Assembly: GCA_934647165.1 (NCBI GenBank)
Contig: CAKUFA010000004.1
Location: 1-64,000, forward strand
Direction: 5' to 3'
DNA length: 64,000 nucleotides
DNA from: an uncultured Clostridia bacterium
Lineage (GTDB): Bacteria > Bacillota > Clostridia > Christensenellales > Aristaeellaceae
Shown here: positions 18,289-27,284 of the stretch, piece after piece
How positions within the stretch are numbered: position 1 is the stretch's first letter
Layout of the letters: each line of letters begins with the position of its first letter
Translations under genes and position numbers: made by a program
Notes under the pieces: model-generated
The model's input: only the letters and a program-made list of their open reading frames with translations
The model's database searches: none
What the model was told of the DNA's origin: nothing

Positions 18289-18360
18289 TGGGGTGTAGCC
18301 AAGTGGTAAGGCACGGGACTTTGACTCCCGCACGCGCAGGTTCGAGCCCTGCCACCCCAG
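18289..18360 (+). tRNA. tRNA-Gln (anticodon TTG)
   Basis: Acceptor TGGGGTG pairs with CACCCCA. The anticodon arm is CGGGA-CTTTGAC-TCCCG. CCA is not encoded. Confidence 0.95.
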
Positions 18361-18367
18361 CATGTAT

Positions 18368-18440
18368 GACCCATTAGCTCAGTTGGCAGAGCACTTGACT
18401 TTTAATCAAGGTGTCTGGAGTTCGAATCTCCAATGGGTCA
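18368..18440 (+). tRNA. tRNA-Lys (anticodon TTT)
   Basis: Acceptor GACCCAT pairs with ATGGGTC. The anticodon arm is CTTGA-CTTTTAA-TCAAG. CCA is not encoded. Confidence 0.95.
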
Positions 18441-18476
18441 CATCCCATCTGCTGCACTGATGCATGGGGTAACCGT

Positions 18477-18557
18477 GCGGGCGTGGCGGAATGGCAGACG
18501 CGCCAGACTTAGGATCTGGTGCCGCAAGGCGTATGAGTTCAAGTCTCTTCGCCCGCA
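18477..18557 (+). tRNA. tRNA-Leu (anticodon TAG)
   Basis: Acceptor GCGGGCG pairs with CGCCCGC. The anticodon arm is CCAGA-CTTAGGA-TCTGG, and a long variable arm (TGCCGCAAGGCGTA) is typical of Leu tRNA. CCA is not encoded. Confidence 0.95.
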
Positions 18558-18595
18558 CTCTTTCCCCAATCACCCGGCGCATGTGCGCGGGACAT

Positions 18596-18671
18596 GCGGT
18601 AGTAGCTCAGTTGGTAGAGCGCCACCTTGCCAAGGTGGAGGTCGCGGGTCCGAGCCCCGTCTACCGCTCCA
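18596..18671 (+). tRNA. tRNA-Gly (anticodon GCC)
   Basis: Acceptor GCGGTAG pairs with CTACCGC. The anticodon arm is CCACC-TTGCCAA-GGTGG. CCA is encoded at 18669-18671. Confidence 0.95.
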
Positions 18672-18674
18672 TTT

Positions 18675-18748
<74 letters not shown>

Positions 18749-18774
18749 GCTTGCAGGATAACCTGCCGTTGCTA

Positions 18775-18816
18775 AGAGAACCGCTTCCTTCAAAAGAGGA
18801 AGCGGTTCTCTTGTTA
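18775..18816 (+). terminator. Terminator of the tRNA cluster
   Basis: Perfect 15-bp inverted repeat (18775-18789 with 18797-18811), loop of 7, followed by TTGTT. Confidence 0.85.
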
Positions 18817-18867
18817 TAGAAAAAAGGATCTTTCCTTGTCAAGAACTTTAGGTAAGTGGGAATATAG

Positions 18868-18905
18868 AAACTGGCAGACAGCATTTTTTGCTGCCTGCCA
18901 GTTTT
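18868..18905 (-). terminator. Terminator downstream of the sugar transferase
   Basis: Stem of about 16 bp with one mismatch (18868-18883 with 18889-18904) just past the stop codon of the minus-strand gene at 18913. The T run on the minus strand is short. Confidence 0.6.
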
Positions 18906-18912
18906 CAGCTGT

Positions 18913-19668
18913 TTAGCAACCGTGTTTGGCGATCATGGAGCCAACCGTGCGGAAGATGATCTTCCAATCATTGATGAAAGACTGATCGCGCATGTACTTT
19001 ACATCCAGATTGACCCATTCGCTAAAGGAGATATCGTTGCGGTTGGGCTGAATCTGCCAGTAGCAGGTGAGGCCGGGGGTCACATACAGGCGCTGGCGGT
19101 CATAAGCGGAATACTGCTCAACCTCGCGGCGCAGTGCAGGACGGGGACCCACGATGCTCATGTCACCCTTGAAGATGTTAGCCAACTGTGGCAGCTCATC
19201 CAGGCTGGTGGCACGCAGAATCCTGCCCACTTTGGTAACCCGGGGGTCATTGCGAATCTTGAACACGGGACCGTCCATCTCATTATCGCTCATCAGGTTA
19301 TCCAGCATGGACTCTGCATTCACACACATGCTGCGAAATTTATACAGTGTGAATGGCTTGCCGCTGCGGCCGATTCGCTCCTGCTTGAAAATGGGGGAGC
19401 CCTTCGGATCCTCCAGCCAAATGGCCAAGGAAATCAACAGGAAAAGGGGGGAAAGCACAATCAACGCCAGGGCTGAAAGGACGATATCCTGCGCACGGCG
19501 CACAGGCCAGTAATAGCGGCGGACGTGCAGCACATCCTTTTCCTTCAAGATGGGCAGCTGCCGCTCCTTCAGCGCATCGTGCAGATCCGCTGCGGCTTCT
19601 TCTTCTATCCGGTCATGGAGGGACATGTGATTGAATGTGGACTGAGAAGGCACATGGTGCTGTAACAT
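18913..19668 (-). CDS. Polyprenyl-phosphate sugar-1-phosphate transferase (WcaJ/WbaP-type)
   Basis: A 251-residue bacterial sugar transferase that loads a hexose-1-phosphate onto undecaprenyl phosphate, the first step in making exopolysaccharide, capsule or glycan. It has one membrane segment (VLSALALIVLSPLFLLISLAIW) and the family motifs 'QERIGRSGKPFTLYKFRSM', 'DELPQL(A)N', 'MSIVGPRPALRREV' and 'VTPGLTCYWQI'. The start is the ATG at 19668, with AAAGGAGG 9 bases before it. No glycosyltransferase cluster is attached; it stands alone behind its own consensus promoter with a leader of about 150 bases. Confidence 0.9.
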   Translation of the reverse strand: MLQHHVPSQSTFNHMSLHDRIEEEAAADLHDALKERQLPILKEKDVLHVRRYYWPVRRAQDIVLSALALIVLSPLFLLISLAIWLEDPKGSPIFKQERIGRSGKPFTLYKFRSMCVNAESMLDNLMSDNEMDGPVFKIRNDPRVTKVGRILRATSLDELPQLANIFKGDMSIVGPRPALRREVEQYSAYDRQRLYVTPGLTCYWQIQPNRNDISFSEWVNLDVKYMRDQSFINDWKIIFRTVGSMIAKHGC

Positions 19669-19826
19669 GAAGGAGAACCTCCTTTGTATCTGGCGAATGG
19701 GGTTTTCCATTGGCCTGTTACACAAAATGAAGGGAAGACACCAAATGAAGCAATAGCGCTGATGCTTACATAAGCACCTGCTGTCACTTTTTGTGGCAAC
19801 ATATTTTATGTAACCTACCGAGGATT

Positions 19827-19855
19827 ATTATAGTGCGTTTCTTCCAGAATGTCAA
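19827..19855 (-). promoter_or_regulatory. Promoter of the sugar transferase gene
   Basis: Read on the minus strand: TTGACA (19855-19850), 17-base spacer, TATAAT (19832-19827). A leader of about 150 bases follows. Confidence 0.85.
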
Positions 19856-19859
19856 CGGT

Positions 19860-20193
19860 TTCATCTGTTGATATTCAATAAGAATGTTTCGATACATGGA
19901 CGATATTATATACATATGTCACCAGAATGTAAATGCAATATGTCAATTTGGTAAGAAAATCCCTAGATAAAGACCAAAAATGAAAATACTTTCACAAACA
20001 GGAAGTAACCAAACAAAAAATAGACAAAGAACGAGAAAAATTTTTGCGAAGATGACAAAGAATGAAAAGATTCGATGTTACTGGATTGTAACGTATGCAA
20101 AGGAAAATCTGCTTGGAAACACAGGCAGGAATCCGAGCAGTGGGAGGAGAATCAACCGTTTGAAGAAGCAAAAACAGGCGGGAGGCAAAAGAA
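19860..20193. other. AT-rich intergenic region between divergent genes
   Basis: Clearly richer in A/T than the rest of the window. No convincing gene is seen: the plus-strand open frame at 19980 is Lys/Asn-rich, has no ribosome site and overlaps aroE. An inverted repeat GTTAC-N6-GTAAC (20077-20092) could be an operator for aroE. GGGAGG at 20179 serves the aroE start. Confidence 0.5.
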
Positions 20194-20985
20194 ATGCGGC
20201 ATTTTGGGCTGATTGGCGAGCATTTGAGGCATAGCTTGTCGGTACCCATTCATCAGGCCATCTTCGCACGGGAAAACATTGATGCGGATTATGTGCTGCT
20301 GGAAATACCCCGTTGTCAGCTGGTAATACAAACATTACAACTGATGGAAAAGCTAGATGGACTTAATGTAACCATTCCGTATAAACAAGATGTCATTTCT
20401 GTGCTTGCACAGGTGAATGATACGGCGGCGCGCATCGGCGCAGTGAACACCATTGATTGCCACAAGCGATGTGGGTATAACACGGATGCAGTGGGGTTTG
20501 CGGCGATGCTGCGCCATCATGGCATGGATCCGAAGGGGCAGAAGTGCTTTGTGATGGGGGCAGGCGGCGCGTCCAAGGCAGTGGCTGCAGCGCTGCATGC
20601 CATGGGGGCGGCACAGGTAACACTGGTGTCACGCACACCGCGGGACGGAATGATAGGCTATGAAGAACTGCTGGAGCAGTTTTCGGGCCTTCTGGTCAAC
20701 TGCACGCCTGTGGGCATGTATCCCAAACCGGACGCCTGCCCATTGACGGAAGAAATGCTGCGCAGCATGCTTCCCTGTGCCACGGGTGTGGCGGACTTAA
20801 TTTATAATCCGTCCGAAACACGGCTGACGGCTGCGGCTAAAGCAGCCGACGTGCCGGCCTGTACCGGGCTGTACATGCTGGTAGCACAGGCTGTGGAGGC
20901 GGAGCGCATCTGGCAGGGGCGCGATTTTTCGGAGGAACTGACGCATCAGGTGATGCGGGATATGGAGGAGAGGAAGCTGCTATGA
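20194..20985 (+). CDS. aroE: Shikimate dehydrogenase
   Basis: Reduces 3-dehydroshikimate to shikimate with NADPH (263 residues, normal length). Substrate loop 'HSLSVPIH', catalytic Lys64 in 'GLNVTIPYK', 'NTDAVGF' and the nucleotide loop 'GAGGASKA' are present. It is directly followed by aroQ with an ATGA overlap; the two encode non-consecutive but close steps of aromatic amino acid synthesis. The usual SxS of the substrate site is changed to SLS, which is within family variation. Confidence 0.93.
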   Translation: MRHFGLIGEHLRHSLSVPIHQAIFARENIDADYVLLEIPRCQLVIQTLQLMEKLDGLNVTIPYKQDVISVLAQVNDTAARIGAVNTIDCHKRCGYNTDAVGFAAMLRHHGMDPKGQKCFVMGAGGASKAVAAALHAMGAAQVTLVSRTPRDGMIGYEELLEQFSGLLVNCTPVGMYPKPDACPLTEEMLRSMLPCATGVADLIYNPSETRLTAAAKAADVPACTGLYMLVAQAVEAERIWQGRDFSEELTHQVMRDMEERKLL

Positions 20986-21410
20986 AAAAGTTTCTTGTTT
21001 TGAACGGGCCCAACATCAATTTTACCGGTTTGCGGGAAAAGAGCATTTACGGCGCCAAGACTTACGACGATTTATTGGCACTGATCCGCGCTGAGGCCGA
21101 GAAGCTGGGCTGTGAGGTGCGGTGTGAACAGTCCAACCATGAGGGCGCGCTGATTGACGCGATTCAGCAGGCTTACTTGGACAGGATGGACGGCATTGTG
21201 ATGAATCCCGGCGGCTATACGCATACGTCCGTTGCGCTGCATGATGCGGTGGCGTCGGTGCCGATTCCTACAGTGGAGGTACACATGAGCAACATTCATG
21301 CCCGGGAGGAGTTTCGCCATCACTCCATGACAGCGTCTGCTTGCCGCGGACAAATTGTGGGCTTTGGCTTTCAGGGTTATCTGATGGCGCTGCGGGCATT
21401 GTGCGAGTGA
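20982..21410 (+). CDS. aroQ: 3-Dehydroquinate dehydratase, type II
   Basis: Converts 3-dehydroquinate to 3-dehydroshikimate. The 142-residue protein has all the type II motifs: 'LNGPNINFTGLRE' with 'IYG', 'QSNHEGALIDAI', 'NPGGYTHTSVALHDA' and 'EVHMSNIHAREEFRHHS'. Active-site Tyr (IYG), His and Arg are in place. It overlaps the aroE stop by four bases, so the two proteins are co-translated. Confidence 0.96.
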   Translation: MKKFLVLNGPNINFTGLREKSIYGAKTYDDLLALIRAEAEKLGCEVRCEQSNHEGALIDAIQQAYLDRMDGIVMNPGGYTHTSVALHDAVASVPIPTVEVHMSNIHAREEFRHHSMTASACRGQIVGFGFQGYLMALRALCE

Positions 21411-21434
21411 ACTGCACAGAGGCTGTAGAACAGC

Positions 21435-21478
21435 AAACAGGCAGCATTCAACAGTTGTTGGGTGCTGCCTGTTTGAGT
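21435..21478 (+). terminator. Terminator of aroEQ
   Basis: 12-bp stem AAACAGGCAGCA (21435-21446) with TGCTGCCTGTTT (21463-21474). Confidence 0.7.
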
Positions 21479-21582
21479 AAAAGGAGCTTTGATGGAAAAA
21501 TGACGCAGCGCAGGAAAACGCTTTAATCTTTATGGTTGCTGAAGCGGTTTCCGGTATCCACCGGTTATCCTGGTGGATGCGG

Positions 21583-21635
21583 AAAAAAGAAAACATGCGA
21601 GAAAAGGAAAATGGATGGGATCCCTTTCTCGCATG
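21583..21635 (-). terminator. Terminator of thrC
   Basis: On the minus strand the stem CATGCGAGAAA.../...TTTCTCGCATG is followed by a T-rich tract (21582-21593). Confidence 0.85.
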
Positions 21636-21641
21636 CGCTGT

Positions 21642-23135
21642 TTATTCAAATGCTTTCAGTACAGCGTCGGCCATGTTGTCCGGTGTGCAGCAGGCGGTGT
21701 GACGCACGGGAAGCTCCGGCAGGGCGCGCACCTGCGGCGGCACGGGAATGCCGGTAACAGATTGCAGGCGTTCGGCACACTGGAATGCATCCGCCGGGAT
21801 GGTCTCCTGCTTGCCGATGACGGCGGAAAGCACCGCTTCGGCAAACTTGTAGGGGTTGGCGGTGGAAACAATCACGGTAGGCGTGGAATCGCCGCTTTCC
21901 TGGCGATATTGCCGCAGAACGTGGCTTGCGACTGCGGTGTGCGTATCCATCAGGTAATGATCCTGTTCAAATCGGGTGCGAATTTCCTGCGCGGTCTGCT
22001 TGTCATCGGCGCAGCCGGAGAAGAACACGCTGCTTAGCCAATCCATTCGCTGCTCACCGATGGAATAACTGCCGCATGTTTGCAGTTGATCCATCCACAC
22101 ACGAATGAGCGCGCTGTCCCGGTCGGCCGCTTCGAACAGCAGCCGTTCCAGGTTGGAGGATACAAGAATATCCATGCTGGGCGATGTGGTTTTGAAGAAC
22201 GTGCGGTGGGTGGAGTACAGGCCAGAGTGGAAGAAATCCGTCAGCACGTTGTTGCGATTGCTGGCGCAGATCAGCTTCCGCACGGGAAGCCCCATGTTCC
22301 GGGCATAGTAAGCGGCAAGGATATTGCCAAAGTTGCCGGTGGGTACAACAAAATTCACTTCATCGCCGAGCCGGATGGAACCTTCGTGCATAAGATCGGC
22401 ATAGGCGCTGAAATAATACACAATCTGCGGGGCAAGGCGGCCGAAGTTAATGCTGTTGGCGGAGGAAAGCACCTTACCGCGCGCATCCATTGCATGGCGG
22501 AAATCTTCCGAGGCGAACAGGCGCTTGACCCCCGTCTGCGTGTCGTCAAAATTACCCTCCAGCGCAATCACATGGGTATTGCTGCCACCGGTGGTCACCA
22601 TTTGGAGCCGCTGTACATGGCTGACGCCATCCATGGGATAGAACACCGTGCAGCTGGTGCCGGGCACATCACGGAAGCCTTCCAACGCGGCCTTTCCGGT
22701 GTCGCCGCTGGTGGCGGTGAGGATGCTGATCTCCCGCGTTTCACCATTTTTGCGGGCAGACAGGGTAATCAGGTGCGGCAAAAGCTGCAATGCCATATCC
22801 TTGAAGGCCAGGGTGGGACCATGGAACAATTCCAGCACATGGGTGGATGCGTCCAGACGTTTGAGCGGTGCGATGGCTGGATCGTCAAACCGGTCGGAGG
22901 CATAGGCAGCGTCTACGGCCTGGGTAATTTCGGGGATGGAAAAATCCTCAAGAAAAAGCCGCAAAATGGCGGCTGCCCGCCGGCGATAGTCCATGGCGGC
23001 AAGCTCGCTGAGCTCTTGCATGCTGACAGGGGGAAACATCACCGGTACATACAGGCCGCCATTCGGTGCGAGACCGCGCAAAATGGCCTGCGACGCAGTG
23101 ACGCATGAACCGCCTCGGGTGGAGAAAAACGACAT
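21642..23135 (-). CDS. thrC: Threonine synthase
   Basis: PLP enzyme that makes threonine from O-phosphohomoserine (497 residues). PLP Lys112 lies in 'HGPTLAFKDMALQ', and 'TATSGDTGKAAL', 'PTGNFGN' and 'ASNRNNVLTDF' are diagnostic of the long ThrC class. I chose the ATG at 23135: GGAGGG lies 8 bases upstream, while the ATG 23141 and GTG 23144 are too close to it. It has its own terminator and no hom or thrB beside it, so the threonine genes are dispersed. Confidence 0.95.
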   Translation of the reverse strand: MSFFSTRGGSCVTASQAILRGLAPNGGLYVPVMFPPVSMQELSELAAMDYRRRAAAILRLFLEDFSIPEITQAVDAAYASDRFDDPAIAPLKRLDASTHVLELFHGPTLAFKDMALQLLPHLITLSARKNGETREISILTATSGDTGKAALEGFRDVPGTSCTVFYPMDGVSHVQRLQMVTTGGSNTHVIALEGNFDDTQTGVKRLFASEDFRHAMDARGKVLSSANSINFGRLAPQIVYYFSAYADLMHEGSIRLGDEVNFVVPTGNFGNILAAYYARNMGLPVRKLICASNRNNVLTDFFHSGLYSTHRTFFKTTSPSMDILVSSNLERLLFEAADRDSALIRVWMDQLQTCGSYSIGEQRMDWLSSVFFSGCADDKQTAQEIRTRFEQDHYLMDTHTAVASHVLRQYRQESGDSTPTVIVSTANPYKFAEAVLSAVIGKQETIPADAFQCAERLQSVTGIPVPPQVRALPELPVRHTACCTPDNMADAVLKAFE

Positions 23136-23176
23136 GGGCATCACCCTCCGGGATAAAATGAAAAGGGATGGAGTAG

Positions 23177-23217
23177 AAAAAAGCGGGAAACGGCGGAACT
23201 ATGCCACCGCTTCCCGC
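23177..23217 (-). terminator. Terminator of the small P-loop gene
   Basis: On the minus strand the stem (23183-23217, GCGGGAA arms plus CGGCGG/CCACCG with mismatches) is followed by six T. Confidence 0.8.
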
Positions 23218-23282
23218 CTGATGGGGAGACAGGAAAGCCGCTCATCGGCGGCCGCCGAGCCGCACCAAAGCGCGCTTCATCT

Positions 23283-23693
23283 TCAGATGATGTAGCCCTT
23301 CATAAAATCGGGCAGGGTGTCAGGGTCAGCGCTGACGGAGAGGATAAAGTCCACGTCATGCTTCTGGCAGAGCTCTTCCATTGCGGTGAAGAACCACTGC
23401 GCGCCTGCCAGGTCAGTCTTGCACAGCTTCACGAAGGCGTCCACAAAAATGGTGCCTACATCGAAATTCTGGCTGAGCATACCGCACAGGAAGCCCAGGA
23501 ACATTTCGGGGGAATTGACATGATAATCCGCCGCATTGATAAAGCGAACCTTGTGGTCGATGTCGAACATATAGCGGTTATCATCATCAATGAAAATGAC
23601 GTCATGCGCGGATTCCTTAGCAGCCTGGTTCGTCATGTCGATCAGCCGCTTGGTTTTGCCGGAGCCCTTTTTGCCTGCAATGATCTGAATCAT
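23283..23693 (-). CDS. Small conserved P-loop ATPase of unknown role
   Basis: A 136-residue protein with a Walker A 'GKKGSGKT' at residues 6-13, and possible Walker B regions 'DVIFIDDD' and 'GTIFVDAF'. It belongs to a compact Bacillota family sometimes labelled PilT-like or ATP-binding; no partner is known to me. The start at 23693 has AAAGGAGG nearby. It has its own promoter and terminator and is downstream of addB. Function cannot be read from the sequence. Confidence 0.8.
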   Translation of the reverse strand: MIQIIAGKKGSGKTKRLIDMTNQAAKESAHDVIFIDDDNRYMFDIDHKVRFINAADYHVNSPEMFLGFLCGMLSQNFDVGTIFVDAFVKLCKTDLAGAQWFFTAMEELCQKHDVDFILSVSADPDTLPDFMKGYII

Positions 23694-23733
23694 GGAAAAA
23701 CGCCTCCTTTGGAGAATCAAAGTTTGTGGAATC

Positions 23734-23762
23734 ATTATATCCCATTTCGATGCAAGATGCAA
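23734..23762 (-). promoter_or_regulatory. Promoter of the P-loop gene
   Basis: Minus strand: TTGCAT (23762-23757), 17-base spacer, TATAAT (23739-23734). Confidence 0.75.
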
Positions 23763-23832
23763 TCCATGGCGGGAATTTTTCTGCCCGAATGCGACAAAAT
23801 GGTGAAATGTCTGCCGCAGTGGGGAAAGTGCA

Positions 23833-26800
23833 TCAGTCGGGATGGGATAAATCCGTATTTTCTTCATTCGCCAGGCGCTCTAAAAATTCCTGCTTTTCCA
23901 TTTGAGGAAGCTGACGGGATTCTCCGCCCGGCAGGTGGGGGTCTCTGCGGCAGATGGCGGCATAGGCGCAATAGACGCACTCGGATGCGCCGTCCACTTC
24001 CGCCGGAGATACGTCCAGCACGCCTGAGCGAATTTCCTGCGCCAGGCGTGAGGCGGTTTTTTCCGCATGGGCGAGCAAGTCGTGCATTTGCTCAAGGTTC
24101 ACAGCGCTGGCACGGGCGGCGGGCGTGCCGTCCTGGTTAAAGACTTTTTCAATGGAGAAGCCCGGCTGATCGTGATCCATGGCGTCCACCACTTCGCTGT
24201 CGGCCAGCACTACGCCTTTGAGACGCAGTTCCCGGGCGATGGCCTGCTCGGCAGCAGCTTTGAGATCCTCAGGCGTGTCTACCTGCGGATCGCGCACGGT
24301 GAAATAGAACGCCCCGGCAGGGGTGGAGCCTGGGACGCCCTGGCTGGCTGCCTTCAGGTAGAGCAGGAGCTGCAATTGCAGCCCGTACCACATGCGAACG
24401 GGCGTGAGGGCATGGCGGCTGCTCTTGTAGTCCACCACACGCAGATAAACGCCATGGTCACCCTCAAAGCGATCAATGCGATCGATCACCCCGCGCAGGG
24501 CGATCTTCCTTCCGTCCGGCAGGGTCAGCACAAGCGGCGGCAGGCCGCCCTCCTGGCCAAAGGCGACTTCTGCACCCCAAGTGGTGAAGCGGCTGTTTCG
24601 GCTATGCTCGGTGAACATTTTTGCCGCCCGGCGAATGGTGCGAAGGTACCCGCGGCCAAGCTGACGCCCCATGGCGTCATCGGTCAGGGGGCCGTTTTCC
24701 CATGCTTGCGTCAGGGGCGACAATATCTGATCCATCATGTGGTCGATCACCGCATCGTCCACGTTGGGCCATTGAGGCATGGCTGAGGCAAGGGTGGCGT
24801 ATTCCCGCAGCGCCTCATGGAAAAAAGTGCCGCGCTCGTCCGCCTCAAAGGCGTATTCCCGGCGTTCAATGGGTTTGAGACCATAGTCCACAAAATGCCG
24901 GTAGGGGCAACCGGCAAACTCTTCCAGGCGGGAGATGGATACGGTGTCCTGCCCGAAAAGCAGCGTCGCATCCTTCACGCTCAGCCGCTTTGGGGCGATG
25001 CGCGCGTCCAGTGCCGCCAGCATCTGCTTTGTCAGGGCAGCGTAAGCGGGGCTGTGCCACAGATAACGCAGCGCATCCCGCCAGGTCTCGTCCATGTCGC
25101 TTTCCCGGCCGTCGGCCATGGCGCGCAGTCGCAGGGAAAGACCTTCCAGCGCGGGAAGGGGTGCAAGCGGCAGGTCATCTTCCGCAGCGGCGATACCACC
25201 CGAAAAGGCCGCCTTTGGCAGCAGACGGCGCACGTCCGCAATCAGTGATGCGGGGCGCAGCGCCGTGCCATCCTGTGCGCCGCCGGAAAAGGTGAGGGTC
25301 AGATAGCGCCGGGGAAGGGAGAGCGTGCGGTAAAAGTCGCTCAGCCGCAGCGCACTCTGCTCGGCCATTGTGATGCCGATAGAGCGCTTCATCTGTGCGG
25401 AAAGACTCTCCCGCTCACTGTCGCTGAGCAGGCTGTCCATCTCAGAAGCCAGCACGCCGTCCTGCAAGCCCATCACCAGCAGCGCATCCAGCGCGCCGGG
25501 CATCAGGTGTCCGGCTTCTCCCACCATCACCGTATCCCGAACTGGCGGCAGGGAAGAAACGGATGCGCCGGCCAGTCCGCTGGCTACAAAGCGCGCCACA
25601 TCCTTCATCGGGGCGCGCCGCTGCCCAAGCAATGCGTGCAGCTGGTCGAGCAAATCCAGCACCAGCTGCCACACCTGCCTGTTTTGTGCGGCCTCGGCGG
25701 CCATGCCGCGGGAGAGCAGCGCCTGCTCCTGCTCCAGCAGTTTGGTATAAGCGCCGGTGTCCTCCATGATCCCGTAAATGGCGGTGAGGGATTCGGTAGC
25801 GGTTTTAGCGCTGCGCAGTCCGTCTCGCAGGCGGATAAGGGGCGCTGTCAGCCTTTGGCGGAGCGGCTCCATTTCCTGTGCGGTTTTGCCGCGGGTAAAA
25901 GCACGCAGCCATTTGTCCCTGTGGACGCCGTTTTCCAGCGCATAGTTTTCCAGCAGCATGGCTTCTGCATCCGTGATGGGCGCATAGCCGCTGCGGGCAA
26001 ACTCCAGCACATCCTCCTGCCGGAAGGATTCGCAGGCGGCGTGCAGGGCTGCAAGCAGCATTCGGCAAAGGCCGTGGCGAAGCACGGTGTCCTTTCGCGC
26101 CATGTAGTGGGGGATATTTGCTGCCTTGAGCGTCATGGCCAGCGCAGTGGAGGCGCTCCCGGACAATGCAATCGCCATGCGCGACCAGGGAATGCCGGCG
26201 GCATGCCATTGGCGGAGCGTTTGCGCAGCATAGGAGGCTTCGGCAAAGGGGGTGGCGCTCAGGTGAATGCTCACGGCGGACGCATCACCGGTAAACGGCG
26301 CTGCCTGCCGGGCAAACAGTTTGCTTTCAAGATAGGCAAGCGCTGCGTCACGCCCAGGGACAGGGGTCGCAATGCGTTCCCACAGACAGGGCAGCTGACG
26401 TTCCTCCAGCAGCGCCATCAACCGGCCGACGCTTTTTCGCTGGGTGAGAAAAATGCGGCCGTCTGCCGCGCTTTCCCCATCCATGGTCATGGTAACGGTG
26501 AGGGAGCGTGTCAGCGGCGCGGCTACACAAAGCAGCTCGCACAAGGGTTGGGGCAGCACATCGAAGCCGTAAACCCACAGGTGCGCATCTGTCACCACGC
26601 CGCTTAAAGCAAGGCGGCGGCGGCTTTCCTCCTGCTGGGCGGTTTCATCCGCAAAGCGTCCGGCAAGCAGCTCGTCATATGCCTGCCAGATGGTGGCCAG
26701 ATCGTTCAGCTTGGCGGATGTCGCAGCGGAGGAAACAGTCTGCGAAAGCTCGTGCAGGCCGGAAGCGTCCATCCCTGCGCCTGCCATGTCGCTGAGCAGG

Positions 26801-27165
26801 CTGGACACTTTGTCCGGCAACCCGGGCATGGCCGCCACACGGCGATAATACCGGAGTGAATCCTGACAGTTTACCAGCGCCTGGCTTAGCGCCATGGAGC
26901 GTCCGCGCGCATCAAGCGGCGGCAGAGGATCCTGTCCGCCGCTTTCACGGATGCGCCGCCTGAGCCTGGTGGGGGAGAGTACATCCAGGTCAAGGAAGCC
27001 GGGCAAATTCAGCTGTTCCACCAGCTCACGCTCGGCCTGGAGGGTATATTGTTCCGGCACAAGAAGAAGCACCCGTTCATGCGCATGGTGCTGAACGCCG
27101 ATGCGGCGAATGATTTCCGGCAAAACCTGTCCGGCCCGTCCGGTGAGGAAGCAAATTGCGTCCAT
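23833..27165 (-). CDS. addB: AddB-type helicase-nuclease subunit with a degenerate Walker A
   Basis: Subunit B of the AddAB double-strand-break processing complex (1110 residues). The C-terminal nuclease domain is intact: 'VIDRIDRF', then 'VVDYKSS' (Asp/Lys), and Cys ligands for the iron-sulphur cluster at 'GCPYRH' and 'CVYCAYAAIC'. At the N-terminus 'LTGRAGQVLPEI' replaces the usual GRAGSGKT, so the ATP-binding loop lacks the Lys and Ser/Thr. AddB ATPase activity may therefore be absent, with AddA as sole motor. The start at 27165 has AAAGGAG 8 bases upstream. No addA lies next to it on either side. Confidence 0.85.
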   Translation of the reverse strand: MDAICFLTGRAGQVLPEIIRRIGVQHHAHERVLLLVPEQYTLQAERELVEQLNLPGFLDLDVLSPTRLRRRIRESGGQDPLPPLDARGRSMALSQALVNCQDSLRYYRRVAAMPGLPDKVSSLLSDMAGAGMDASGLHELSQTVSSAATSAKLNDLATIWQAYDELLAGRFADETAQQEESRRRLALSGVVTDAHLWVYGFDVLPQPLCELLCVAAPLTRSLTVTMTMDGESAADGRIFLTQRKSVGRLMALLEERQLPCLWERIATPVPGRDAALAYLESKLFARQAAPFTGDASAVSIHLSATPFAEASYAAQTLRQWHAAGIPWSRMAIALSGSASTALAMTLKAANIPHYMARKDTVLRHGLCRMLLAALHAACESFRQEDVLEFARSGYAPITDAEAMLLENYALENGVHRDKWLRAFTRGKTAQEMEPLRQRLTAPLIRLRDGLRSAKTATESLTAIYGIMEDTGAYTKLLEQEQALLSRGMAAEAAQNRQVWQLVLDLLDQLHALLGQRRAPMKDVARFVASGLAGASVSSLPPVRDTVMVGEAGHLMPGALDALLVMGLQDGVLASEMDSLLSDSERESLSAQMKRSIGITMAEQSALRLSDFYRTLSLPRRYLTLTFSGGAQDGTALRPASLIADVRRLLPKAAFSGGIAAAEDDLPLAPLPALEGLSLRLRAMADGRESDMDETWRDALRYLWHSPAYAALTKQMLAALDARIAPKRLSVKDATLLFGQDTVSISRLEEFAGCPYRHFVDYGLKPIERREYAFEADERGTFFHEALREYATLASAMPQWPNVDDAVIDHMMDQILSPLTQAWENGPLTDDAMGRQLGRGYLRTIRRAAKMFTEHSRNSRFTTWGAEVAFGQEGGLPPLVLTLPDGRKIALRGVIDRIDRFEGDHGVYLRVVDYKSSRHALTPVRMWYGLQLQLLLYLKAASQGVPGSTPAGAFYFTVRDPQVDTPEDLKAAAEQAIARELRLKGVVLADSEVVDAMDHDQPGFSIEKVFNQDGTPAARASAVNLEQMHDLLAHAEKTASRLAQEIRSGVLDVSPAEVDGASECVYCAYAAICRRDPHLPGGESRQLPQMEKQEFLERLANEENTDLSHPD

Positions 27166-27197
27166 GAAAGCGCTCCTTTCGTGCAGAAAGAATCGAA

Positions 27198-27236
27198 GAC
27201 AAAGAAAGGATGAAGGGAACATTGCCTTTCATCCTT
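27198..27236 (-). terminator. Terminator of the PatB-type lyase gene
   Basis: Minus-strand stem (27206-27216 with 27225-27236) followed by a T-rich tract, in the gap before addB. Confidence 0.7.
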
Positions 27237-27284
27237 AGGAAGAGAATCTGTTTTTACGCGGCAGGCGAAAACCGGACCACGCGG

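Noticed and set aside
19980..20234. 84-codon frame upstream of aroE
   Set aside because: Lys/Asn-rich from AT-rich DNA, no ribosome site, and overlaps aroE out of frame.
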